From: Epiperipatus broadwayi
Taxonomy: Eukaryota; Onychophora; Udeonychophora; Euonychophora; Peripatidae
Assembly (NCBI GenBank): GCA_028023455.1
Contig: JAQFVV010006305.1
Coordinates: 1,975,001 to 2,039,000, forward strand
Reading direction: 5' to 3'
Length of the DNA stretch: 64,000 nt
A program made the position numbers and the translations under genes. The notes below the pieces were generated by a model. It was given only the letters and a program-made list of their open reading frames with translations, had not been told where the DNA came from and ran no database searches. Shown in pieces: positions 36,650-47,450 of the stretch (its first letter is position 1; each line of letters opens with the position of its first letter).

Positions 36650-37620
36650 TCTGCAATGTATTTTGGATTTTAATCAACCAAAAAAAATAAGCCAGAATTA
36701 AAAGTGGTTTTCACACGTGGATCACATCTAAGCATTGAAGGAAATTATAGAAAGGACCAATGAATGTGTTTTTGTTTTGGATTTGTAAATTATAAAAGGC
36801 ATTTAATTCTATAAGCATTTCTATAGTGATAAAACCATTGGATCATCAAGATATAGACTCAGGATATTATCATATTATATAGAAAATTTATCAAACAGCA
36901 ACTGCAATATTTGGATTACATAGTGATACTAAGAAGATTATCATTGAGAAAGACATAAGGCATGGTGATTACATGTGTCCAAAACTTTTTACAGCAGTTT
37001 TACAAGTATTTTGTGGTTTAAATTAGAAGGAAGTAAGATTTTGCAGATGATTTGGTTGTTATTGCAAATGATGCTTCAGAGCTTTAGAAAATGTTGAGTT
37101 ATCAGACAAAAGTAAGAAAATAAGAGATAAATTGATTTTTTTTTTTTTTAAAAAAAAAAAAAGATTGATAATGATGAATTAAAAGAATTTAATGACAAAT
37201 ATCTTGTTCAGATTATTAAACAGATGAAAACATAATAGATGAAATGATGAAAATAATAATATTAAAAGAAAATATGTCTATGTGTTTGAAAAGTAGGTTT
37301 TTAATAACATCTTTTACTAATTCTTAAATTGTGACTCTGAGACTTGGACACTTAACAGAAGAGCATTGCAGAAGACCCTTCGTGGTAGTATAGTGATAAA
37401 GACTAACAAAAAAGGATTGAAAATAAAATACACAGGTAAGATTGACATATTGCTAGAAGATATGATAATATAAGGACAAGTGAGATCTTAAACTAAATAC
37501 CATGAGATTGTAAAAGACCTGAAAAGAGGCCACATGTGAGATGGATGAAATTTGCCACTGTGATATGAAGAAAAGAAGCTAAAGATCAGAGAAATTGAAT
37601 TAAACTTTGGGACACTTTCA
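36650..37620 (+). pseudogene. RTE copy 2 reverse transcriptase and C-terminal region, broken
   Basis: Motif A survives as a degraded 'FGF-V-Y' stretch near 36770-36830 followed by 'SISIVIKPLDHQD'. Motif B appears near 36940-36980 ('IIIEKDIRHGDYM'). Motif C 'DFADDLVVIANDASEL' at 37037-37090 is intact with both Asp. The thumb follows ('ILVQIIK'), then 'LRLGHLTEEHCR' near 37340 and the C-terminal 'RPHVRWMKF' and 'RREAKDQRN' near 37525-37600. Multiple stops. The RT is dead but clearly the same family as copy 1. Confidence 0.75.
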
Positions 37621-37649
37621 TCCAAGAGGGGACCAATAATAATAATAAA

Positions 37650-39030
37650 TTTACTATTATTGAAACAGTAATATTAATAATTCTATACTTTATTAATTTA
37701 AAATTCTTCTACAAGCCATAAAAAAATCTAAACTGTATATACTTGCTGATATTGGCACATATTCAGCAAGTCCTCATGATCTATGATTTTAATTTCAAAT
37801 GTGATCAATGTATATAAATAACTATTACATGGTTAATAAGAGTTTATCCCTCTTACACTTATATATTTATTAACAATTTAAGCAATCGCGAGCATGTGTT
37901 GATATTATATTTGTTATGACTGTAATGGGTTTGTTTCTAAATATTTTTCAATTTGTACAGAAACCAATTATCATTCATTATCATCCAAAACATGCAGTCA
38001 CTCACTGAAGATTTGAAATACATTTTGTAGATAAACTAACAAAGGATAATCTCAAATTCTAATGAATTTAGCAATAAACATATATATAAAGACCATTTGC
38101 TGATGAATCACAAGACTAATCTTCTCATGGCCACACAATCTAGTAAAATCTACACAAAAAAGGGAACAAATTTTGTGCATATCAAACTAAACTATTTAGG
38201 ATAATATTTCTTCAAGTTTATCAAATACTTATACATAAAGATGTTCTATAATAAAATTATGAAGTCCTGAATGAAAGACTAAATATTAATAGCAAAAAAA
38301 AAAAAAAACAAATTTACTAACATAAATAATTTTAAAAAAAGCTCTAAGATTGACAATCAATTATTTTAATATAAACTTTTCATCCCAGACAGCAAGATCA
38401 ATTGGGTTCTCAAAATACTCATATCAAAAATCTTAAATAAAAATTAGACAATTCCAATAAATTCAGATGGGGGTGGGGGAATAATTATTTTAAATTTACA
38501 ATATATAAAAATCTAATTAAAAAAATAAAGCTAGAAATTTGAAAAAAATGTTAATTAATGGATAAGCATTTCATAAAGCATATTATTGATAAGAAAGAGC
38601 ATTAATCTATGGGTAAATATGCTGTGAAATCATGATATACACAAATTTCAATTATTAGCTAACCAAAAAAAAAAAAAAAAATGTAAATAAACAAATGGAA
38701 ACAAACAAATAATAAAAACATTAAAATTCACAAATTTATTAAATTTTATAAATCTCAATATGGAGGCAGTCTTTTTTTTTACGTTAAATATAAAGTTCTC
38801 AAATGCCAAAAGCAAATTTACTTAAATATGCTTTGTTCATGGTTTAGATACAATTCAGTATATGTAAATAAACAAAAACAAAACATTAAAATTTATAAAT
38901 TTAACACATTTTATGATATGACAGCAGTCATCTTTCCATGAATGAGTACCACATGCAATTCTATTTTTTTTTTAAAAAAAGAATAAATTTGCAAATTTTA
39001 TAATATGGCAGTAACCATTTTTTTCTTAAA
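37650..39030. other. A+T-rich intergenic DNA, no gene seen
   Basis: No supportable feature. A16 to A17 runs near 38300 and 38665. Confidence 0.6.
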
Positions 39031-39036
39031 GCACTG

Positions 39037-39051
39037 TTTCTTCAACTTATT
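39037..39051. repeat. Probable target-site duplication, left copy
   Basis: TTTCTTCAACTTATT against TTTCTTCACTTTATT at 40247-40261, 13 of 15 identical. It lies exactly where the repeat units begin and end. Confidence 0.5.
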
Positions 39052-39149
39052 AAACAAAGAACTTTGCTATTTGCTCAACAAGCATTGTGATAAATGCTTA
39101 GCAAGAGAAAGCAGTTAAAATACCTTTATCAGAAACCACACCCAAGCCC

Positions 39150-39198
39150 AGACCAATGGTTTTGTGCTTTGGCACTCCGCAGTGAGATGCTGGGATAG
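39150..39198 (-). ncRNA. Hammerhead ribozyme, family 2 copy a (mutated)
   Basis: Minus strand: CUCA, CUGCGGA (A6 changed), helix II GUGC-CAAA-GCAC perfect, AAAAC in place of GAAAC, helix III ACC-AUU-GGU, and GUC. Two core losses. Confidence 0.6.
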
Positions 39199-39585
39199 TT
39201 TCAGACCCTAGATTTAAAAATACCAACCCAAAGCCAGCATTTACCTAAGAGTTAACCATTGAGTAGAAAATCTGAAATTTTCAGACACTTAAATGCCTTC
39301 AAACCCAGCTATCTAACCCAAATAGCTATATGGGGCTGAGAGATCTTCATCCAAACCATATATTAGTAGTCTTAGCAATATAACATCACGTAAGCAAAGA
39401 CTATAAATAGTCAATAAAAAATAGTCATATATCAGATGACCCCACTCCTTTTTTTAAGCTCAACAAGCTTTATGATTTATGCTTAACAAATAAAGAGCTT
39501 TGTTAATTGTTCAACAAGGTTTGTGATAAATGCTTAGCAAGAAAAAGCATTTAAAATATCTCTATCAGAAACCATACCCAAACCC

Positions 39586-39634
39586 AGACCAATAGTTTTG
39601 TGCTTTGGTACTCCTCAATGAGGTGCTAGGGTAG
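39586..39634 (-). ncRNA. Hammerhead ribozyme, family 2 copy b (mutated)
   Basis: Minus strand: CUCA, UUGAGGA (C3 changed), helix II GUAC-CAAA-GCAC, AAAAC, a helix III with one changed base, and GUC. Core damaged. Confidence 0.6.
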
Positions 39635-39657
39635 TTTCAGAACCTAGATCTAAAAAT

Positions 39658-39705
39658 ACCCTAGCACCTCACCGAGGAGTGCCAAAGCATGAAACCATTG
39701 GTCTG
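39658..39705 (+). ncRNA. Hammerhead ribozyme, family 2 copy c (one core change)
   Basis: CUCA, CCGAGGA (U4 changed to C), helix II GUGC-CAAA-GCAU, GAAAC, helix III ACC-AUU-GGU, and GUC followed by UGGG pairing with CUCA. Only U4 departs from the core consensus. Confidence 0.7.
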
Positions 39706-40080
39706 GGTTTGGATATGGTTTCTGATAGAGCTATTTTAAATGCTTTCTCTTGCTAAGCATTTATCACAAAGCTTGTTGAGCAATTAGCAAAGCTCTTTAT
39801 TTATACTTTACAAGTTTAAAAAAAGAAGCGGAGTCATGTGATATATGACTATTTTTTATTGACTATTTATAATATTTGCTTCTTAAGTAATGTTATATTG
39901 CTAAGATTACTAATATATTTTTTGGCTGAAGATCTCTCAGCCCCATATAGCTCTTTGGGTTAGATAGCTGGGTTTGAAGACATTTAAGTGACTGAAAATT
40001 TCAGATTTTCTACTCAATGGTTAACTCTTAGATAAATGTTGGCTTTGGGTTGGTATTTTTAGATCTAGTGTCTGAAACTA

Positions 40081-40130
40081 CCCTAGCACCTCACTGAGGA
40101 ATGTCAAAGCACGAAACCATTGGTCTGGAG
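40081..40130 (+). ncRNA. Hammerhead ribozyme, family 2 copy d (catalytic core complete)
   Basis: CUGAGGA (40094-40100) fits CUGANGA. Helix II is AUGU-CAAA-GCAC with an A-C mismatch next to the core and a U-G pair. GAAAC (40113-40117) is intact, helix III ACC-AUU-GGU closes on GUC with cleavage predicted after 40125. Helix I next to the core has only about 3 pairs (UCA with UGG). Further out CCC/GAG is weakened relative to the family consensus, in which GAAACUA pairs with UGGUUUC across an internal loop. All invariant core nucleotides are present, so residual self-cleavage is conceivable. Confidence 0.7.
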
Positions 40131-40246
40131 TTTGAGTGTGGTTTCTGATAGATATTTTTAAATGCTTTCTCTTACTAAACATTTATCACAAAGCTTGATG
40201 AGCAATTAGAGAAGTAGGGTCATGTGATATATGACTATTTTTATTT

Positions 40247-40261
40247 TTTCTTCACTTTATT
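40247..40261. repeat. Probable target-site duplication, right copy
   Basis: TTTCTTCACTTTATT; see 39037-39051. Confidence 0.5.
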
Positions 40262-41000
40262 CTTTCAAAATGTGATTTATAGTAAATTTACACAATAAAA
40301 TTTTTTCTAAGTATAATGCTAGCTTTAAAACATCAAACATCTACAGAGGGCATAGTCCATAATATTATGAGGTCATTGAAATATATATATATCATCCAGA
40401 GTGTATTTAATTGTGACAAAAGTCAGAATTCTGTTATTTATTTTATTTAAAAAAATATTAAGATACAATGCAATAAGTTTTTTACTTTTGAAAAAATATG
40501 AATTGATGAACACACATATAATAAATATACAGTATAAATATGCTCCTCAATTTATTATTAATAATTACATTATATGCATTCCAAAAATATAAAGTGTCTG
40601 TTATTTACATGTGTGTGTTAACAAGGGCTGTACACTTGACAGTTCAATAAAGAATATGTATTTTATTGCAATCAAAACTTATCACCAAAATAATAGCTAT
40701 TATATATAATGTGAGGAGAGCTTGGAACAAAATATAGTGAATAATGCAGCTTCACTATACTGTATAGCAAGATTTCAGTAGCTATAATTTTTTTTAAAAA
40801 TTATAATTTCTTCACTGGCAGTTCACTATTTTTCTTCTTACATAGCCAGAGAATATCTCCTTAATTAAAATAAAGCATATAGAAAAAAAATTAAGGCAAT
40901 GAATATTTTAAAATTTATTTTTGGTGCATTTTATAAGTCTTAAATTTTTTCTCTTTTTTTGCAGATTATTAATTTTTTTTTTTTTTTTAAAAAGCAACAG
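40262..41000. other. A+T-rich intergenic DNA, no gene seen
   Basis: Nothing supportable. The 63-residue frame 40401-40592 has no motif. Confidence 0.6.
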
Positions 41001-41745
41001 TTTGAAAATTTATTTTACATAAAAGTAGTCAAAATTAAATAAAAATTAGATAAAAATATATATAATGTTCAGTTGATTGTTGTAGTTTTAATAATGTAAA
41101 TGATTAAATCTTTTTGTTGTTGTTGTCAATACTGTATTTTTTTTATGTTTATGATAAAAGTCATCATTATCTTGAATATGTCAGAAACAAATTATGAGAT
41201 TATTTATTTAAAATTGAATAAATAAATATTTTAAACATATGTTTAATAAACTTTGATCATAGAAAGTTAATTAACTACATAAGGTATATTTTTTTTACCC
41301 CTCAAAATAATCACAATTACGCTGTTCATATTTTTAGCTGCAGACATAAGACTTTATTTTATATAAATGCAGTCAAAATTAAATAAAATTTTAAAAAATG
41401 CAATATACAATTGATTGCTTTAATTTTAATAGAGTAAATAACTGTCTTTTTCATTTTTTAAATTTGCTGATACTGTATTTTTTTTATGTTGATGATAAAA
41501 ATTACCATTATCTTGAATATGTCAGAAAAAAATTATGAGATTATTAACTCAAAATTGAGCAAATAAATTATATTTTTAATTTGCTTAATAACTTTTGATT
41601 GTATAAAGTTGATTATTAACTGCATAATGTATAAAATCTTTTTACCTTTATTTTTTTCCTCAAAACAATTTACAATTATGATAATCATATTTTTACCTGC
41701 CGGCAAAATAATATTTATTCATAAGAATTTTAATCCAAAATTAAT
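41001..41745 (+). repeat. Tandem duplication, ~344-bp unit (two and a fraction copies)
   Basis: 41001-41341 and 41342-41700 align throughout. Landmarks are 'GTCAAAATTAAATAAAA' at 41028 and 41372, 'CTGTATTTTTTTTATGTT' in both, 'CTTGAATATGTCAGAAA' at 41171 and 41512, and 'TTCATATTTTTAGCTGC' against 'ATCATATTTTTACCTGC'. A decayed third start follows at 41701-41745. Units differ by scattered substitutions and small indels, so the duplication is old. No coding capacity. Confidence 0.75.
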
Positions 41746-41749
41746 GGAA

Positions 41750-43355
41750 TGAATATATTTTACCTAATGTACACATTTTAAAATTTATTATTAATGTACT
41801 CTTTTACTGTATGTGATCAAAATACATTTGTGATTATGCGTTGTATTAAATTAAAAAAGACATTTTTTTGCTTTTGTAATCATTAATAATAAAAATCTTC
41901 TTTCCTTTAGAAATATCATAAATCAATGCAAAAATACTGGAAGAAAATTAGATAAGTACGTTAATCATTTTTTAATTTTATGATAAACATAATCTTATAT
42001 ATTGTATAATAAATAAACTCTATATTGCATTTCTAGTATGAAGGACACCATATTACTTTGGATAATGTAGCTTTAATGAAATCATTACCTTATGATGCCA
42101 TCAATCTTAAAGGGGATATTTTTTTAAAAAAAAGGTTTCAATTTTTTTTTTTTTAAGACTATTGTAGCAAATCACAGATTGTAAATCAAAATAATGGACA
42201 CAAATTGATTATGATCAATTCTGCATAAAGACCTATCTTATTTTGGGATAGTATAAATTAAATGGCTTATTACTTAGAGGAGTTCATAAAAAAATTTGAG
42301 CAGAAATGATATCTGAGCCATGATTCATGGACCACTCTACCAATATATTATGCAAAGCAATAAATAACAGAAATTTAAGAATTATATTTCAAACATATGT
42401 ATTATTCTAATCAAATTATTTTAATAAGAACCTTAAAATACTTTATAATCTATATTTCGATTTTTAAATCAATTTTGTGCTCAATAATAATAATGTCACT
42501 TCATAGACATTTATAAATAATACTCAGTTATTGGTATAAATAAATCATAAAAATGATATAATCACATAGCTCATTTAATCATATAAATCATCACAACAGC
42601 TTTGTTCTAGATATAGCTTTACTATTTGTGTTTATATAATTATAATGACATTACAGATTAATATATTGCATGTACACTCAAAATGCAAACAAACTATTTA
42701 GTTACAAAGGGCAGCAAAGAAGACATAAAAACCAATTTCTAAAACCCAAAGTGCCACAAGCCACATGACTGAATCTAATATTGAGATCCCAATCCATCTA
42801 TAATTCCATCGGGCTATATAGACTAGAACAAAATCAATCAGCCTCTATGAATGATATACATTGAGCAGTCACATCATATCACCTATAAATAAGAAATAAC
42901 AAGAATGCTCTCATCAAATTAATATTGCTGAAAGGAAAAAATAATCCTATATCATACTATTTCTATAAATAAATTCTTGAATTAGTTATGATTCTTTGCC
43001 TTATAGCTAACATTCTAAGTTCAAACACTGTACATAAAAAAAATTTGAGTAATGACGATATCAGTCATTAAGTTTAACCTAATTCTCATAATAATTTAAT
43101 GATACTTCTGCTATCTATTTATCTCTGGAATAAATAAACTTATTGAATATATTGAATTTAATATATAATTTTTAAAAATATTAAATATATTTTACTTCTT
43201 AAAATGTATTTAATTTTTAATTAATATTCATTTCTCAACAAGATATAATTTAAGGGGCAAACAAAAATATGCTTTCTTAAATATTTTATATTATAATTAA
43301 AATTTTAAAACATTTATTTTCGTTTTTGTTAACATAACTTATCAATGATTTTTTT
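41750..43355. other. A+T-rich intergenic DNA, no gene seen
   Basis: No supportable gene. 42700-42900 is somewhat richer in G+C but has no open frame or repeat structure that I can see. Confidence 0.55.
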
Positions 43356-43361
43356 TTATTT

Positions 43362-43664
43362 CTTAAAGAGAAATGGCGTTACTTTCATCAACGAGCAGAC
43401 AACAGAATTATGCTGGGCATCAAAGCAGTTTTAAATAGTATTCATCATAGCTACATATCTACATCTTTGACACCAAGTAAGACTACTTCATTTCAGGCTG
43501 CTGCTTTTTCCCTAATGGAGTTGACCAGCCAAATTATAAGCCCACACTCCTTAGTATCTCTCATTTCTAATTGCTGCCTCTTTTTTTTTTTAGAGGGGGA
43601 TGGTGGGAGAGTTAGTAATATCACTAGTCTGAGAGATTATTGTCTTTTTCTCACTCTGAATTAA
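43362..43664 (+). other. Unassigned open segment with coding-like composition
   Basis: A frame is open from an AAAG-like boundary near 43370 through 43664, with a Met at 43410 giving 84 residues. The first ~50 residues are mixed in composition ('KWRYFHQRADNR', 'GIKAVLNSIHHS', 'TTSFQAAAFSLMEL'), unlike the Phe/Ile/Tyr-rich chance frames elsewhere. After a T12 run it becomes less convincing. I recognise no family. It could be a decayed exon, a processed-gene fragment or transposon sequence. Confidence 0.25.
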
Positions 43665-43669
43665 AAGCA

Positions 43670-44305
43670 AAATAAAAAATCAGAAAAATTTTAACTTTAT
43701 TTTTTCCATTTTATAATTATACGAATTTGTTTAAAATCTTTAACTAATTAAAATTTCTTATTAAAGTATACCTTCAAATATTATAAACATGTTTGATCTC
43801 AAGTACATATGGTTCTTATCAAATAACTACTCTTTTTTTTTTTAATTTATTAATCCGAATTTTTTTTAAATATATAACTATGTCTGACTGAATTATTAGT
43901 AAGATAACTTTCAAATAGTGGAAGTGCTAAGTCTTTTAAAAATTGCAGTTAACCTCATTAAAGCAAAAAATTTTGATATAAACATTCTAAATGAGAAAGC
44001 TTTTAATTTATCAAAAGATATTTAAAAATATACATTTTTAAACATAATCCTTTTATTCTCCCACTACACCACTCTCAAAACAGCTTTTATTTTTCTTTAT
44101 ATTTAAGATGAATGGAAAAATAAAACAAAAAGCAACTATTACACATCTAGCAGACTTTTTTTCCAGACATTTTTAAAAATTGTATTTAGTTTTATATTAC
44201 ACATGTATTGCTATTTTTAATTCATATTTTACTTTATTGAAATGTAAGTAATATGGTTAGCATATCTATATATATATGTCTAGAATTTTTAAGTAAAAAA
44301 TATTG
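43670..44305. other. A+T-rich intergenic DNA, no gene seen
   Basis: Nothing supportable. Confidence 0.6.
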
Positions 44306-44311
44306 AAAATC

Positions 44312-44761
44312 TGTATTAGTCCAGCAATAGATAGTAAGAGAAAACAACATTTTGTACATAGAGCCGACACAAACAAATATGTAAATAAAGATCAAATTAA
44401 ACACATTTACAATCTTCTAAAAATGAAAACAATTTTTTTAAGTGATTATTAGATAATAAACCAAAATTTTGACTAACCACTTTCTCCTGATCAGGATATT
44501 ATCTAATGTTCACTTAAAATGTGTAAATAAAGATGAATTAAACATATTTAAAATCTTCTACAAACAAAAATAATTAATTTTTTTAATAGATAATAAACCA
44601 ACATTTTGACTAAACAACTTTCTCCTGATCGGGATATTATCTAATATTCATTTAAAAAAGTGTTTTCGTTTTTAAAAGATTGCAAATTTGTTTTAATTCG
44701 TCTTTATTTATACATTTGTTTGTGCCTTCACACATTTTTTTCATCACCATGGACTAATACA
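44312..44761. mobile_element. Palindromic element with internal tandem unit (third fold-back family)
   Basis: Ends TGTATTAGTCCA (44312) and TGGACTAATACA (44750-44761) are inverted; the first 8-10 bases and several inner blocks match. The left arm 'ACAAACAAATxTGTAAATAAAGA' and 'ACAATCTTxTAAAAA' recur inverted on the right. Between them a ~145-165-bp unit ('TTTCTCCTGATCAGGATATT' near 44485; 'CTTTCTCCTGATCGGGATAT' near 44620) occurs twice. No frame. Same build as the ribozyme elements (direct plus inverted units), but no CUGANGA box is present. Confidence 0.6.
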
Positions 44762-44769
44762 TTAGTACT

Positions 44770-45465
44770 TATCATTTTATATTAATATTAAAATGATTTT
44801 TTGACAACATTATTAAATCCTATCTTTTTAAAAAATACTTAGGCAAAGAACTGTTCTAATATTTAATTCAACTTTCTACTTTGTGCCTATAATAAAAGTA
44901 TGTATTTGTATGAAGTCATAGCAGTATGATATAACTATTGAAAATATATATACAAATTTAAATAAACATTTTTATTCACATAAATGCCACTAAAAAGTAA
45001 AAAATGCACTAGAAAATAAAAAAATATCTTCAATTTTACATATAAGAGTATGATGTGATCATATTTGTAAGTCAGATTTCCAAAGAATCATATCCACTCT
45101 CTTGTATTTAATGCCAATCTTTTCCAAGTGTTGCAAGTTTATTTAAAAGCTTCTTTGGGAATCTTACTTCTAAATATCATTGCATCACACTTTAATTTGT
45201 GAAAGGTTAAATTTTTTTTTTTTACTTTCTAATGTCATTTTTACTTTTTAATGCATTTATAATATATATATTCTACTTTTTAGTTTTATGTTGTTTCCAG
45301 AAATTACAAGTAAGTTGAGATACAATTTAATACCACTAGATGGGAGTATTGGAAAAAGTACACATCTAAGAGAAGAATCTAGACTGAAAAACTTGGTATA
45401 GCAGAGTATAAATAGAAAAGAAAAAAAAAAAGGATGGTGGTGTAGAAGTTATGTCAAAAAAATAT
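44770..45465. other. A+T-rich intergenic DNA, no gene seen
   Basis: Nothing supportable. Confidence 0.6.
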
Positions 45466-47388
45466 TTAAATACTCTTAAGTGTCAAGAACATTTGTGATA
45501 TAACATGAGGTTAAGAAGACAAAAATGGATGATGGCTATTGAGTATATGGCTACTGGAGATAGTCAAACTATAATGAAGTGGAACAATAGCATATATGAA
45601 TGCCTAGTTGAGGAAATTAAGAGTTTCAAAAAACAGAGAAAAAAATAATGGTTATAGAGGGTATGAATGGACATATTGAAGAAATTGATGGTGTGAACAA
45701 CAAGAATGGACAGCTTTTGAAAAAATTTTGTCAGAGAGAATTTAAGCACTGGAAATTTATCAAATATTTACGAGACAATAAACATGGTCTAATAATAATA
45801 TATTTCATACAATAGATTATGTATTTGTAGAGAAAGAGGGAATGAATAAAATATGGATAATTAAAGTGTTTGATAATGAAGAGAGAGTATGTAATAATGA
45901 TCATAATTTATAATAGAAATGGTTAGTAATGTGATGGAAAATAATAAAAGTAGAAAGGATAGTGAAAGATGTGATGGAGAATAAATGATAAGAATAAGTT
46001 AAAAGAATATAAAATAAACTGTAGAAGAAATCATGGAAGAGTTTGTTGGGCATAAATATAAGGACTGGTGTGGTGAAATAGAAAAAGGGTTTTAAGGAAG
46101 AATATTCAGAAGAGTAAAAGTAAAAGAAAAGTGAGAATTAGTAATAATGTAAAAGAGAGAAAGCTGGCAGAGAATATAAATGTGCCATTAAAAACAAAGA
46201 AAGTGAAAAAGATGTTTATATTAAATGGAAAAAATATTTAAAAAAAAAAAAGTTGGCTAAAATAGATAATTATAGAGTGAGAATGAAATTAAATAATAAA
46301 TTATTAGAGGATGTTATTAACAGTGGAAGAGATGGGAGTATAAAATTTTGGAAATATATTAAAGAGAAGAATGTAGAAGAGAAATAGTATTACTAGATGA
46401 TGAAGAAAAAGATTGTAGTAGCTCTAGAGAAGAATTAGAGACAATCTTAAATAAGTATGTAATGAATATGGAAAAGATGTTAAATGTGAAGGACAGAGTG
46501 ATAACAAACATAAAAGCATATAGTAATGGAAATATTAGCTTTACAGAAAATGAATTGAATGAGGCGAGTAAAAAATTGAAAAGTGGAAAGGCAAGAGGTT
46601 TAGCTAGCCCAGAAGTGAGAATTTCCAGATAACTGGAATAATACAAGAGTAAGGCTATTATTTAAAAAAAAAAAGTAAGGATCATTGAAAATTAAACAAT
46701 TATAGTTTACATATGTAGTGACTGGAAGGGTGGCAAAATGGATAGAAGAAAATAATATAGTGGGAGAAATGCAAGGAGGTTTTCAATCAGATAAGCATAT
46801 AGGAGATAGTTTATTTGCAGTCATATGGGTAAGTTTAGTAAATTTGGGAATGAATTGAGCTTTAGTGGATCTTATTAAGAGATTGAATGAAAATAATTGC
46901 TATACTTATTAATTAGGAATGAGACTAAGACAAGGATGTCCTGTGTCACTGATTTTGTTTTTTGTTATATTTGAAAGAAATAAAAAGAGCAATAAAAAGA
47001 TTAGAAAAAGGAGTAGAGATACTATTAATGAATGACAAGGGAATGAATATATTATCCAGTCTTTTATTTGCTGATATATTCTTGTGCACAGAAAATACGG
47101 AAGATATAGAAAGTCATGCTGAAGATTTACTTAAGAGTAGGTAAAAAGATACAGATTAAATTTCATGAAATAAAATCAAAAGTAATAATGACAAATGCTA
47201 GGAAAAAAAAAGAGAAAGAATTTTTATTGGGGGATATAAAGTTAAATGTGATAAATAGGTATAACTATTTGGGAATCATCTTAAATAATCAGAGAAATTG
47301 CTTGAATGAATAGGAGAAAAAAATTGATAAATGAAGCAAAAAAAAAAGAAAGCGTCTGATAAAACAATTAACAGTGTTTTCATATAAT

Positions 47389-47404
47389 AAATAAGATGTA
47401 ACTA
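47389..47404. repeat. 16-bp target-site duplication, left copy
   Basis: AAATAAGATGTAACTA, repeated exactly at 47435-47450. Confidence 0.8.
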
Positions 47405-47434
47405 TTCCCGGCTGATGCTATGACATAAGGAAAA
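47405..47434 (+). mobile_element. Severely 5'-truncated SINE insertion (30 bp)
   Basis: TTCCCGGCTGATGCTATG followed by ACATAAGG and a short A run, flanked by an exact 16-bp duplication. The first 18 bases are identical to the last 18 bases of the window (63983-64000), the 3' side of the tRNA-like SINE head there. This shows the SINE continues ACATAAGG-A(n) and ends soon after its tRNA-like part, and that it is mobilised by target-primed reverse transcription. Confidence 0.8.
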
Positions 47435-47450
47435 AAATAAGATGTAACTA
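47435..47450. repeat. 16-bp target-site duplication, right copy
   Basis: Exact match to 47389-47404. Confidence 0.8.

Larger units (their letters stand above)
34090..37640 (+). mobile_element. RTE retrotransposon, copy 2 (near full length, broken, interrupted)
   Basis: Same family as copy 1. A ~330-bp leader (34090-34440; shared landmarks 'AAAGGAGTTTG..GTTAA', 'CAAATTCCTAAT', 'TGATTATTCATATA', 'CTCTGAGTTTAAG' and GAATGAATGTTTGTGT) is followed by the start region 'GGCCCTTATTCCCAGGAG'. The endonuclease, linker, RT and C-terminal regions then follow in order. It ends at about 37640 with an (AAT)n-like tail. A ~0.57-kb piece of another LINE lies at 35577-36150. More decayed than copy 1. The shared leader shows that the RTE family has a conserved 5' untranslated region of at least 300 bp. 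Confidence 0.8.
39052..40246. mobile_element. Composite fold-back element with hammerhead-bearing units (family 2)
   Basis: Two minus-sense units (about 39052-39470 and 39470-39656) face two plus-sense units (39657-40070 and 40070-40246) across a head-to-head junction at about 39656. Shared landmarks are 'AAATGCTTTCTCTTGCTAAG' with 'CATTTATCACAAAGCTTG', 'GTCATGTGATATATGAC', 'GATCTCTCAGCCCCATATAG' and 'CAATGGTTAACTCTTAG'. Full units would be about 0.42-0.56 kb. Sequence is unrelated to family 1 by eye, but the architecture is the same: direct plus inverted units, degenerate 15-bp flanking duplications, and a hammerhead in every unit. No protein frame. I infer another Penelope-type pseudo-LTR or retrozyme-like element. 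Confidence 0.75.
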
